Source: Candidatus Delongbacteria bacterium
Lineage (GTDB): Bacteria; UBA4055
Assembly: GCA_016937995.1 (NCBI GenBank)
Contig: JAFGVM010000061.1
Span: 1-52,471 of the forward strand
Direction: 5' to 3'
DNA: 52,471 bases
Position 1 is the first letter of the stretch. The number at the start of each line of letters is the position of its first letter. The notes beneath the pieces were generated by a model. It was given only the letters and a program-made list of their open reading frames with translations. It was not told the origin of the DNA and made no database searches. This document shows positions 38,189 to 45,628 of the stretch, one piece after another. The position numbers and the translations under genes were made by a program.

Positions 38189-39475
38189 ATGAATTACACA
38201 ACTCAGATGGACGCAGCATCAAAAGGGATAGTAACTCCTCAGATGAAAGATGTTCTAAAAAGAGAAAGTATCAGTCAGGAGAAACTTTTGCAGCTGATGA
38301 GCGAAGGTAAGATCACATTACCTGCTAATAAGAATCACAAGAATCTAAAAGGTATAGCCATTGGAACAGGATTAATTACCAAAGTTAATGTTAATCTCGG
38401 AGTCTCAGAGGACTGCTTTAATATTGACATGGAAATGAAAAAGGTCAATGCCGCTATTGAAATGAAGACCGATGCGATAATGGATCTGAGTACTTTCGGT
38501 GACACACAGACTTTCAGAAAGAAACTTGTAGAAGTATCACCTGTAATGCTCGGAACAGTACCAATTTATGATACTGTTACTCAATTTAAAGATAAACCGA
38601 TTAAAGATATTACTGTAGATGAATGGTTCGAGATAGCTGAAAGACATGCATCTGACGGTATTGATTTTCTTACGATCCATGCGGGATTGACTAAAGTTGT
38701 TGTAGAGAGAATTAAGAAAAATATGCGTCTGACACATGTAGTAAGTCGTGGTGGTTCTATTTTGATGGAGTGGATGGAAGCAAACAATGCAGAGAATCCG
38801 TTCTACGAATATTTTGACAGATTATTGGATATTTGTGTAAAGTATGATGTTACTATCAGTATCGGTGACGGATTAAGACCAGGTAGTTTAAAGGACAGTA
38901 CAGATGCTCCTCAGATACAGGAATTAATTTTCTTAGGTGAGTTAACAAAACAGGCATGGTCAAGAAAAGTTCAGGTTATGATAGAAGGACCTGGACATGT
39001 TCCTTTGAACGAGATCGTTACGAATATGCAGATACAGAAGAAATTATGTCATGGGGCACCATTTTATGTATTAGGTCCATTGGTTACTGATATTGCTCCG
39101 GGTTATGATCACATTACTTCAGCTATCGGTGGAGCTATTGCCGCTTCGAACGGTGCTGATTTTCTTTGTTATGTTACTCCGGCAGAACATCTTAGACTTC
39201 CAGACCTGAACGATATGAAAGAAGGTATCATAGCATCAAGAATTGCTGCTCACGCTGCTGATATTGCTCTTGGAATTCCGGGTGCAATGGATTGGGATAA
39301 TGCTATGAGTAAAGCAAGACATGATATGGATTGGAAAGCTCAGATAGATCTTGCTATTGATCCGGTTAAAGCAAAGGAATATCGTGAATCTGCGGCACCA
39401 TTGGACGAAGAAGTATGTTCAATGTGCGGTGATTTCTGTGCGATTAAGAGAAGCAACCGTGTGTTGGAAAAATAA
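38189..39475 (+). CDS. thiC: Phosphomethylpyrimidine synthase ThiC
   Basis: Radical SAM enzyme that rearranges aminoimidazole ribotide into HMP phosphate. The start [13 protein letters not shown] is that of the short (about 430-residue) ThiC group of anaerobes; a GTG 12 bases upstream (38177) is less likely. Landmarks are [66 protein letters not shown] and [20 protein letters not shown]. The C-terminal cluster ligands are Cys410, Cys413 and Cys417 (CSMCGDFC, C-x2-C-x3-C), one residue tighter than in the E. coli form. It is the last gene of the riboswitch operon, followed by a terminator-forming repeat. Confidence 0.96.
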   Translation: MNYTTQMDAASKGIVTPQMKDVLKRESISQEKLLQLMSEGKITLPANKNHKNLKGIAIGTGLITKVNVNLGVSEDCFNIDMEMKKVNAAIEMKTDAIMDLSTFGDTQTFRKKLVEVSPVMLGTVPIYDTVTQFKDKPIKDITVDEWFEIAERHASDGIDFLTIHAGLTKVVVERIKKNMRLTHVVSRGGSILMEWMEANNAENPFYEYFDRLLDICVKYDVTISIGDGLRPGSLKDSTDAPQIQELIFLGELTKQAWSRKVQVMIEGPGHVPLNEIVTNMQIQKKLCHGAPFYVLGPLVTDIAPGYDHITSAIGGAIAASNGADFLCYVTPAEHLRLPDLNDMKEGIIASRIAAHAADIALGIPGAMDWDNAMSKARHDMDWKAQIDLAIDPVKAKEYRESAAPLDEEVCSMCGDFCAIKRSNRVLEK

Positions 39476-39482
39476 TTGATAA

Positions 39483-39560
39483 TGTAGGGGCGTATCGCCA
39501 TACGCCCGAACAAATTGTCACCCTGATCCCGATTTATCGGGACAGGGTCTTTCTTTTTAA
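39483..39560 (+). terminator. Repeat-derived terminator after thiC
   Basis: A family A hairpin GGGCGTAT/ATACGCCC (39488-39495 with 39500-39507) is followed by a family G hairpin. That stem runs ACCCTG (39520-39525), then TCCCGA/TCGGGA, closing with CAGGGT (39543-39548), with one bulged A and a T-rich tail. Dispersed repeats appear to serve as the end of the thi operon. Confidence 0.6.
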
Positions 39561-39655
39561 AATGAAGAAAATATCAAAATAATTCTTGCTTTATATTTCT
39601 TAATATACTATATTGGATAAGTGCTAAATATGGTATAATGAAACAAGGATGGAAA

Positions 39656-40234
39656 ATGAAAAGTATCAAGAATTATACAGAGTTAAAGAGCAACCTGTCA
39701 CTAACAGAGAAAACCTATCTTCTTCTTTACAAGAATGGTTCTGAAATAAGTGATTGTGCATTGAAAAATATTACAAAAGTTTCGAAAGGCATTTCAGGAA
39801 TTACATTTTTGAAGTCTGATGTTTCACAGGTAAAAGATATTCACGGAAAATATAAGATCAGTTCGGTTCCTTCATTGTTATATTTTGAGAAGGGAAAATT
39901 CATTAACGTGATCAAAGGATGCCATGAAGAATCTTTCTTTAACCTTCATTTTACAAATAATGTAGCTGTTGTAAAAAAGAAAGTTGAAGCTGCTCAGAAA
40001 AGAGTTATTGTTTATAGCACTCCAAGTTGTTCATGGTGTACAAAGATCAAAAATTATTTTAAAGAAAAAAATATCAGATATACTGATGTTGATGTTTCAA
40101 AAGATCAGAGAAAGATGGATGAACTGGTTAAAAAAAGTGGACAAATGGGAGTTCCTCAGACTGAGATCGGAAGCACGATCGTTGTAGGATTTGATAAAGC
40201 AAAGATCAACAAATTACTGAATATCTTCCGATAA
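39656..40234 (+). CDS. Thioredoxin-fold / glutaredoxin-like fusion protein
   Basis: A 192-residue protein of two thioredoxin folds. The N-terminal one (about 1-95: TYLLLYKNGSEISDCALKN, YKISSVPSLLYFEKGKFI) keeps the cis-Pro segment but has a single Cys and no CxxC. The C-terminal one (about 115-192) is a glutaredoxin/NrdH-like domain with C125-SW-C128 (YSTPSCSWCTKIK), MGVPQTEIG and a GF near the end. It is probably a cytosolic disulfide reductase. The ATG at 39656 is chosen because AAGGA lies 6 bases before it; an upstream in-frame ATG (39638) lacks this. Single gene between repeats. Confidence 0.8.
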   Translation: MKSIKNYTELKSNLSLTEKTYLLLYKNGSEISDCALKNITKVSKGISGITFLKSDVSQVKDIHGKYKISSVPSLLYFEKGKFINVIKGCHEESFFNLHFTNNVAVVKKKVEAAQKRVIVYSTPSCSWCTKIKNYFKEKNIRYTDVDVSKDQRKMDELVKKSGQMGVPQTEIGSTIVVGFDKAKINKLLNIFR

Positions 40235-40244
40235 ATCGGAACAG

Positions 40245-40345
40245 GCACAACACGGAATAACCAATATCCAAGCAGGGGCGTTATTCATAACGCCCGACTA
40301 AAAAAGATTGCCACTCCCGATAAATCGGGATCGCAATGACAACAC
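40245..40345 (+). repeat. Composite dispersed repeat C-A-B, copy 2 (before groES)
   Basis: Family C (ACACGGAATAACCAATATCC), family A hairpin GGGCGTTAT/ATAACGCCC (40276-40284 with 40287-40295), family B with outer arms ATTGC (40307-40311)/GCAAT (40333-40337) and inner arms TCCCGAT/ATCGGGA (40315-40321 with 40324-40330). It ends directly before the AAGGAG of groES and leaves little room for a groES promoter. Confidence 0.8.
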
Positions 40346-40357
40346 AAGGAGAATAAA

Positions 40358-40642
40358 ATGAAAGAGCTAATACCATTAAATGAAAATGTTTTAATTTCAC
40401 CTGAAAAAATTGAAGAGAAGACTGCTGGTGGAATTATTTTACCTGATACTGCTTCAGACGAAAAACCTTTGATAGGAGTTGTGAAAGCTATAGGTAATAT
40501 CGAAAATCTTGAAATATCTATTGGTGATAGAGTTATTTTCAAGAAATATTCCGGCACAGATATTGAGTTCGAGAAGGAAGAATTTGTTGTAGTGCCTTAT
40601 GCTGATATTTTAGTAAAGATCGTTGAGATGGAAGAAATTTAA
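40358..40642 (+). CDS. groES: Co-chaperonin GroES
   Basis: A 94-residue lid of the GroEL chaperonin. It begins LIPLNENVLISPEK, has the mobile loop EEKTAGGIILPDTA, and later VGRVIFKKY-like DRVIFKKYSG and VVVPYADILVKI. ACAAGGAGAA precedes the ATG. Unlike most bacteria there is no groEL next to it: the gene is followed by a terminator (40749) and lnt. No CIRCE element is visible upstream, where a repeat stack occupies the gap. Confidence 0.93.
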   Translation: MKELIPLNENVLISPEKIEEKTAGGIILPDTASDEKPLIGVVKAIGNIENLEISIGDRVIFKKYSGTDIEFEKEEFVVVPYADILVKIVEMEEI

Positions 40643-40652
40643 ATTTTAATAA

Positions 40653-40735
40653 TGTCAGTCTGAGTTTATCGAAGACTAAGACCTTATGGTTTGATCAAGA
40701 GTCTAACACTTCGATGAACTCAGTGTGACTTTTAT
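40653..40735 (+). repeat. Dispersed repeat, family F, copy 2
   Basis: Starts GTCAGTCTGAGTTTATCGAA and ends AACTCAGTGTGACTTTTAT. Ends match the minus-strand copy at 8671-8758; the middle differs. It lies between groES and its terminator. Confidence 0.75.
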
Positions 40736-40748
40736 GTTTCCAAATATT

Positions 40749-40775
40749 AAGCCCTGTAATTCGGGGTTTTTTTTA
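40749..40775 (+). terminator. Intrinsic terminator after groES
   Basis: AAGCCCTG (40749-40756), loop TAATT, CGGGGTTT (40762-40769) with G-T pairs, then a long T run. Confidence 0.7.
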
Positions 40776-40813
40776 TTACAAAAAGCCAAAAAATACCTTA
40801 AATTCAATTCATT

Positions 40814-42409
40814 ATGAAAATGAAAGACATAACGGTAAAATATCAGGATCAATTGAAAGTAATTGCATCAGCGATCATTATTGGATTATTCTACCCACCA
40901 ATGAGTAGCAGCTATATTGTATTGTTCTTCCTTGTCCCGTTCATATGTGTGTTGAACAAAAAGGATAGTAATGGTATAGTAAATGGTTTTATTTTCGGTT
41001 TCTTCATTTCTCTTTCTTCATCATACTGGATAATGTCAAATGCAGGAGCTCCTGTCTGGCTCAGGATCGTGAGCGGTATCGGTTTCTTTTCTTTCTCGGG
41101 ATTTTACTATGCAGTAATGGGTGGAGTATTTTCACTGGTCAAGAAAGCTTTTCCAAATAAGGCTATATGGTTTCTGCCGCTAGTATGGGGTGGAATGGAA
41201 CATCTGATGCTCTACAAAGAGTTCGCATTCCCATGGACCCTTCTGGCCAATGCTTTTACTACCAAGATTGAATTTATTCAGATATCAGAATATTTCGGTG
41301 TGATATTTGTTTCAATGACCCTGGTACTTTTCTCAGTCTTAATTTACAGGATATCTGAAAATCTTCGTACATCTAACAAGGATAAAGCTCAGAAAGCTTC
41401 AGTAATTAAATTTGTATCAATTCATGGATTATCACTAGTTGTTCTATTTTCGACAGTCTATCTCTGGGGAAGTTCGCGGTATAAATATTTCTCAGAGAAA
41501 GGTAAAGATCTTCCTGTAGTCAAAGTTGCAATGATACATGCAGGTTTGGATATTGATTATAAATGGCAGAAATCTAATTTCCGAAAGATAGTAGAGGGTC
41601 AGTATGCTCAAACTGATTCAGTAATGATTTTCAAGCCTGATCTTGTCCTTTGGGGAGAAACTAATTTTCCAAAGTATCTGGAAAATTATCCAGGTTCGGT
41701 CAAGAAATTCAAAAAATACAGTATTGATAATGATGTAGATATTTCTACAGGTGCACTCGGATTTAATTATTACGAAGATACAGAAAAAATTGAAAAATTC
41801 AATAGTGTTTTCTTTTTCTCCGGAGATAAAGAATATACCCGTTACGACAAAACAATGCTGGTTCCTTTCGGAGAGGCTTTCCCTTATTCTAACATACTCA
41901 CTTTTCTTAAGGATATTTCTCTCGGTCAGGCAAACTTTGACAGGGGAGATAACAAAGAATTATTCGAGATGAGATCCGGTAATAAATTTATTACAACGAT
42001 CTGCTATGAGGGTATTTTTCCTTACTACAATGCAAGATTCGTTTCTATGGGTGCTGAATTTCTCACAAATGTTTCAAATGATGCCTGGTATGAGAACACG
42101 GATGAAGTTTACCAGCACAGCAGATTCAATATTTTCAGATCCATTGAGAATCGAAGAACCACTGTGAGGTTGGCAAATAAAGCTGAAAGTTCAATTATTT
42201 ATCCATCTGGAAAACAGGAAATATTATTTGACAACGAAGGACCATTTTGCAAAGTAATTGATGTTCCTGTTAATTCAGAACAGACATTTTTCACAAAGAA
42301 CTATAAGATCATTGCAGGATTCATAATAGGATTAAATTTAATGTTGATCGGATGGTCGATTATAATCATAAAGATTAGAAGAAAAAAATATTTAACCACA
42401 GAGAGGTAA
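40814..42409 (+). CDS. lnt: Apolipoprotein N-acyltransferase Lnt
   Basis: Inner membrane enzyme that adds the third acyl chain to lipoproteins after signal cleavage. Hydrophobic spans occupy about 10-225, followed by a periplasmic nitrilase-fold domain with the triad Glu282 (LWGETNF), Lys346 (YDKTMLVPFGE) and Cys397 (TTICYEG), and a final span (about 500-522). 531 residues is the usual size. The ATG at 40814 has no strong Shine-Dalgarno. Its presence fits the several lipoproteins in this window (18505, 20437, 26596). Confidence 0.93.
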   Translation: MKMKDITVKYQDQLKVIASAIIIGLFYPPMSSSYIVLFFLVPFICVLNKKDSNGIVNGFIFGFFISLSSSYWIMSNAGAPVWLRIVSGIGFFSFSGFYYAVMGGVFSLVKKAFPNKAIWFLPLVWGGMEHLMLYKEFAFPWTLLANAFTTKIEFIQISEYFGVIFVSMTLVLFSVLIYRISENLRTSNKDKAQKASVIKFVSIHGLSLVVLFSTVYLWGSSRYKYFSEKGKDLPVVKVAMIHAGLDIDYKWQKSNFRKIVEGQYAQTDSVMIFKPDLVLWGETNFPKYLENYPGSVKKFKKYSIDNDVDISTGALGFNYYEDTEKIEKFNSVFFFSGDKEYTRYDKTMLVPFGEAFPYSNILTFLKDISLGQANFDRGDNKELFEMRSGNKFITTICYEGIFPYYNARFVSMGAEFLTNVSNDAWYENTDEVYQHSRFNIFRSIENRRTTVRLANKAESSIIYPSGKQEILFDNEGPFCKVIDVPVNSEQTFFTKNYKIIAGFIIGLNLMLIGWSIIIIKIRRKKYLTTER

Positions 42410-42415
42410 TGAATT

Positions 42416-42531
42416 TCCAATATCCACCAAGGAATATTCAATGACGAAGGAGGGGCGAATCAATATTCGCCCGTAGATTGCCACACACCGAAGGTGTTCG
42501 CAATGACAAACAGTAAAGACGCTCCACTTTG
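42416..42531 (+). repeat. Composite dispersed repeat C-A-B, copy 3 (before thiI)
   Basis: Family C (ATATCCACCAAGGAATATTC), family A hairpin GGGCGAAT/ATTCGCCC (42453-42460 with 42465-42472), family B with outer arms ATTGC (42477-42481)/GCAAT (42500-42504) and inner arms ACACC/GGTGT (42485-42489 with 42493-42497). A partial family D unit (GTAAAGACGC) follows. It stops shortly before the thiI Shine-Dalgarno. Confidence 0.8.
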
Positions 42532-42554
42532 CGTATCATAAGAAAAGGAAATAA

Positions 42555-43730
42555 ATGAATACAATATTTTTATTAAAATACGGTGAACTCACTTTAAAAG
42601 GTAAGAACAGAAGAGATTTTGAAAATAAAGTGATCAGAAATGCAAAATACGTTCTTAAAGATCATAATATTGAAGTAGAAAAGATCTTTGGAAGATTTGT
42701 TATTAAAACAGATTCTGTGAATGAGGAAGAGATCAAAGAGATCGGTCATAAATTATCAAATTATGTCTTTGGATTAGCCAATGTTTCTATAGGAGTTACT
42801 GTTGATAACGAACTTGACAAGATCAATGAAGTAGCTTTGGAACAGGCGAAGAAATATGTTGACAAATATCATCCGGAAACTTTTAAAATTGAAGTTAGAA
42901 GACCATTCAAGAATATGCCTGGAACATCTACAAAGATAGCTGCTGATATAGGAGCTTATGTATGGAATGCATTACCTGATCTTAAAGTAAAACTTGTTGA
43001 TCCAGATATGACAATAATGGTCGAGATACTTGAGGATTTTACGATAATATCATCAGAGAAATTACAGTGCCTTAAAGGTCTTCCTGTAGGAACTTCAGGG
43101 AAAGTGGGTCTTTTACTTTCTGGTGGTATTGATTCTCCTGTTGCAGGTTATATGGCTCAGAAAAGAGGTTGTTATCTTAACTGCATATATTTCCACTCAC
43201 CACCTCATACTCCTCAAAAGACCAAAGACAAGGTTTTTGCTCTGGCAGAAAAACTAAAGCAATATCAGCAGGGGATCAGAATTTTTACTGTAAATTTTAC
43301 AGAGATTCAGTTAATGCTCAGAAAAACTACAGATATGCAATACTTCGTGCTCCTAGGTCGAAGAATGATGATCAGGATATCAAATGAAATTGCAAAAAGA
43401 TATAAATTTAAAGCTTTCATAACAGGCGAAAATCTTGGTCAGGTATCGAGTCAGACCATAGAGAATCTTCACTGTATGAACATTCTTGCTAAAATACCCA
43501 TCCTGAGACCATTGATCACCTACGATAAAAATGAAACCATGGAAATAGCTCGAAAAATTGGAACATACGAAACTTCCATTTTGCCTTACGATGATTGCTG
43601 CACGTTATTTCTTCCACCAAACCCTAGAACTAAAGCAAAAGTTAGGCAGCTTGAATTTGAAGAGGCAAAATTAGATTTTCAGAGTCTTGTTGATAGGGCT
43701 GTCGAGACTGTTGAAATGGTTGATCTGTAA
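42555..43730 (+). CDS. thiI: tRNA 4-thiouridine synthase ThiI (no rhodanese domain)
   Basis: Uses persulfide sulfur and ATP to make 4-thiouridine at position 8 of tRNA. It has an N-terminal ferredoxin-like plus THUMP domain (about 1-165), then a PP-loop ATPase (LLLSGGIDSPVAGYM, with SGGxDS). The conserved Cys region DDCCTLFLPPNPRTK is present. At 391 residues it lacks the C-terminal rhodanese domain of the E. coli enzyme, so its sulfur route and any part in thiazole synthesis differ. AAAAGGAAA precedes the ATG. The small ywbE gene follows by 4 bases. Confidence 0.94.
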   Translation: MNTIFLLKYGELTLKGKNRRDFENKVIRNAKYVLKDHNIEVEKIFGRFVIKTDSVNEEEIKEIGHKLSNYVFGLANVSIGVTVDNELDKINEVALEQAKKYVDKYHPETFKIEVRRPFKNMPGTSTKIAADIGAYVWNALPDLKVKLVDPDMTIMVEILEDFTIISSEKLQCLKGLPVGTSGKVGLLLSGGIDSPVAGYMAQKRGCYLNCIYFHSPPHTPQKTKDKVFALAEKLKQYQQGIRIFTVNFTEIQLMLRKTTDMQYFVLLGRRMMIRISNEIAKRYKFKAFITGENLGQVSSQTIENLHCMNILAKIPILRPLITYDKNETMEIARKIGTYETSILPYDDCCTLFLPPNPRTKAKVRQLEFEEAKLDFQSLVDRAVETVEMVDL

Positions 43731-43734
43731 CTTT

Positions 43735-43929
43735 ATGAACGGAACAGATAGATCAAATATAAAAGAAGGTCTTAAAGTTAATATAGTTTTAAAACAAGAT
43801 CAGAGAAGTGGGAAATTAACTGAAGGGATCGTTAGAGATATTCTTACAAAATCACCTTCTCATCCTCATGGTATCAAAGTAAGATTAGAAAGTGGTGATG
43901 TTGGTCGAGTAAAAGAGATCATATTATGA
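43735..43929 (+). CDS. ywbE: YwbE family protein
   Basis: A 64-residue protein of the YwbE/DUF2196 family, whose function is unknown. The whole sequence fits the family: NIKEGLKVNIVLKQDQRSGK, LTEGIVRDILTKSP, HPHGIKVRLESGDVGRVKEI. It looks like a small beta-barrel (KOW/OB-like) nucleic-acid binder by composition only. The ATG at 43735 lies 4 bases after the thiI stop; the frame continues upstream inside thiI. It overlaps the next gene (ATGA), forming a thiI-ywbE-yaiI unit. Confidence 0.88.
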   Translation: MNGTDRSNIKEGLKVNIVLKQDQRSGKLTEGIVRDILTKSPSHPHGIKVRLESGDVGRVKEIIL

Positions 43930-44372
43930 AACTTTATATTGATGGGGATGCACTCCCCAATGTGCTTAAACCAATTTTGAATAGAGCAATAGATCGTTTA
44001 AATATCCAAACTATCGTGATTGCAAACAAACCTGTTAATGTTGGTAGATCAAAATATATTGAATATATACTGGTCGGTGCAGGAGCTGATATTGCAGATG
44101 ATAGAATTGTTGAAATGGTTAAGGAAGGGGATCTTGTTATTACAGCAGATATTCCGCTTGCTGACAAGATCATTACGAAGAATGCTCATGCTTTGGATCA
44201 TAGGGGAAAGTTTTTCACGGAGGATAATATTAAACATTATCTTTCGATAAGGAATGTGATGCAGGAATTTCGTGATGTCGGGGTTCAGACACAGGGTCCA
44301 CCACCTTTTAAGCAGAAAGATGCACATGAATTTGCAAATCAGCTGAATAACTTTTTAGCAAAGAATTGTTAG
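43926..44372 (+). CDS. YaiI/YqxD family protein (UPF0178)
   Basis: A 148-residue member of UPF0178, related to PIN-type nucleases. It starts KLYIDGDALPNVLKPIL with the conserved Asp, then VGAGADIADDRIVEMVKEGD, LVITADIPLADKIITKNA, and FTEDNIKHYLSIRNVMQEFR. The acidic residues in IDGDA, ADIADD and TADIPLAD are those expected of a metal-dependent PIN-like active site. The substrate is unknown. Its start overlaps the ywbE stop (ATGA). Confidence 0.9.
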   Translation: MKLYIDGDALPNVLKPILNRAIDRLNIQTIVIANKPVNVGRSKYIEYILVGAGADIADDRIVEMVKEGDLVITADIPLADKIITKNAHALDHRGKFFTEDNIKHYLSIRNVMQEFRDVGVQTQGPPPFKQKDAHEFANQLNNFLAKNC

Positions 44373-44709
44373 GATAAAAATATATTTTCACGTTACTTTT
44401 ACATGGCAAAAAGTAACCATCCCGATACATCGGGACAAGTCTGCCATTAACACTCCTGGCAGGGTGGGAAGAGACGTAGTCCGTCTACGTCTTTACTAAC
44501 TCACATATCTTTTATCCCGAGAATCAGGACAAATGGTTTATTTTCCTAAATACAACACATCCAGAGTAAATGCACTAATTGCTTTAATTTGAGGGAATTC
44601 AAATATTTTTAATTTGAATATAATTTTATAACCTTGACAATTTTAATACTAAATGCTTTATTTATCTTTGATTTAAAAAAATGAAATAGTGTTTTTTTTA
44701 AGGTAAGTA
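44373..44709. other. Gene-free gap filled with hairpin repeats and a possible promoter
   Basis: No coding region seen. Hairpin GTTACTTTT (44392-44400)/AAAAGTAAC (44409-44417), a TCCCGATACATCGGGA palindrome, a TGCCA/TGGCA hairpin, and a family D hairpin AGACGTAG (44472-44479)/CTACGTCT (44485-44492) occupy the first half. The second half is very AT-rich and holds TTGACA (44634-44639), with TATTTA 19 bases on (44659-44664) as a weak promoter candidate for the gene at 44710. Confidence 0.55.
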
Positions 44710-45591
44710 ATGAGTTTTAAGTACAGAAAGATATTCAGTTTGTTATTTATATGTTTTTTACAGACAATTATAGCATCAAACGATTCTTTAAGTCTACAAT
44801 TAAATGTTCAACATTGGTATGATAATATTGATGGTCAGTTTGAGATCGAAAATATCTCATATGAAACTCAAAAAAGAGAATTTAAAGTTGAGGTAGAATT
44901 AGAAATTTCAAATTCGGATCAAACTACTTTTAGAAACGATCTAACAGGATCATATGAATATGACATCAGTATTGATCCATATGATAAATCTAAAGTTGTA
45001 GATATTGATATTGAAACAAAATATGTGTTTGGTATATCTGATCTATTTAGTAACAAGTTCGATTATTCATCTTATTATCGATATAAGTATGAAAAGAGCA
45101 ACTCCGAATATACTGAAAAGAACAATTTAGACATTGCACCCCTAGGTATTACATATCAGTTTTTCAAGTCAGATGATATTCAAGAGCTGTCAATCAGCTA
45201 TTATCCGGTATATAATTATTATAAATACTATCAGTTGGACGAATATTTTTTATTATTGTCGGCAGAGAGTAAACCCGAAATTGAGCAAATTATACAACAC
45301 AATATAACTTTTAAATTTGAAGCTACATTATTCAAAAATAGAATCGATATTAGTAATGAAACTATCTATAAACATGCTCAACTTTTAACTGATTTTTTCG
45401 GTTTAAATGATGACATAAAGGATGTCTATATAAACAACGAATTTGATATTAGATATAATTTGACAAACAATTTATCGTTGGGTTACAAATATGAATTTAC
45501 TAAAGATGATCGTTTGAATAGAACTCATCATCAACCAAGTACGAATCATACTAATTCGATCACTCTCTTGCTTCAATGGGGAGATGATTAA
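44710..45591 (+). CDS. Predicted outer membrane beta-barrel protein of unknown function
   Basis: A 293-residue protein with a signal peptide (IFSLLFICFLQTIIAS) and then alternating aromatic strands rich in Tyr, Asp and Asn, ending in a strand (SITLLLQWGDD). The pattern is like DUF481-type or other small barrels: TFRNDLTGSYEYDISIDPYD, ISDLFSNKFDYSSYYRYKYE, ITFKFEATLFKNRIDISNET, NLSLGYKYEFTKDDRLNRT. No catalytic motif. The next gene starts 37 bases downstream in the same direction, with a strong Shine-Dalgarno, so they are probably cotranscribed. Gaps on both sides of the pair contain hairpins. Confidence 0.6.
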   Translation: MSFKYRKIFSLLFICFLQTIIASNDSLSLQLNVQHWYDNIDGQFEIENISYETQKREFKVEVELEISNSDQTTFRNDLTGSYEYDISIDPYDKSKVVDIDIETKYVFGISDLFSNKFDYSSYYRYKYEKSNSEYTEKNNLDIAPLGITYQFFKSDDIQELSISYYPVYNYYKYYQLDEYFLLLSAESKPEIEQIIQHNITFKFEATLFKNRIDISNETIYKHAQLLTDFFGLNDDIKDVYINNEFDIRYNLTNNLSLGYKYEFTKDDRLNRTHHQPSTNHTNSITLLLQWGDD

Positions 45592-45628
45592 AGCAATATA
45601 TTTCTGGATATTTAAGGGAGGAAAATAA

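Noticed and set aside
40235-40357. CIRCE element upstream of groES
   Set aside because: No TTAGCACTC/GAGTGCTAA arms; the space is filled by the C-A-B repeat.
35853-42531. CRISPR array
   Set aside because: The repeats are few, scattered kilobases apart and have no regularly sized spacers; no cas genes are present.
44634-44670. Bacteroidota-type promoter (TTG ... TAnnTTTG) before the gene at 44710
   Set aside because: TATCTTTG is present at 44663-44670, but the distance to TTGACA is too long for that promoter class. Only a weak sigma-70 reading remains.
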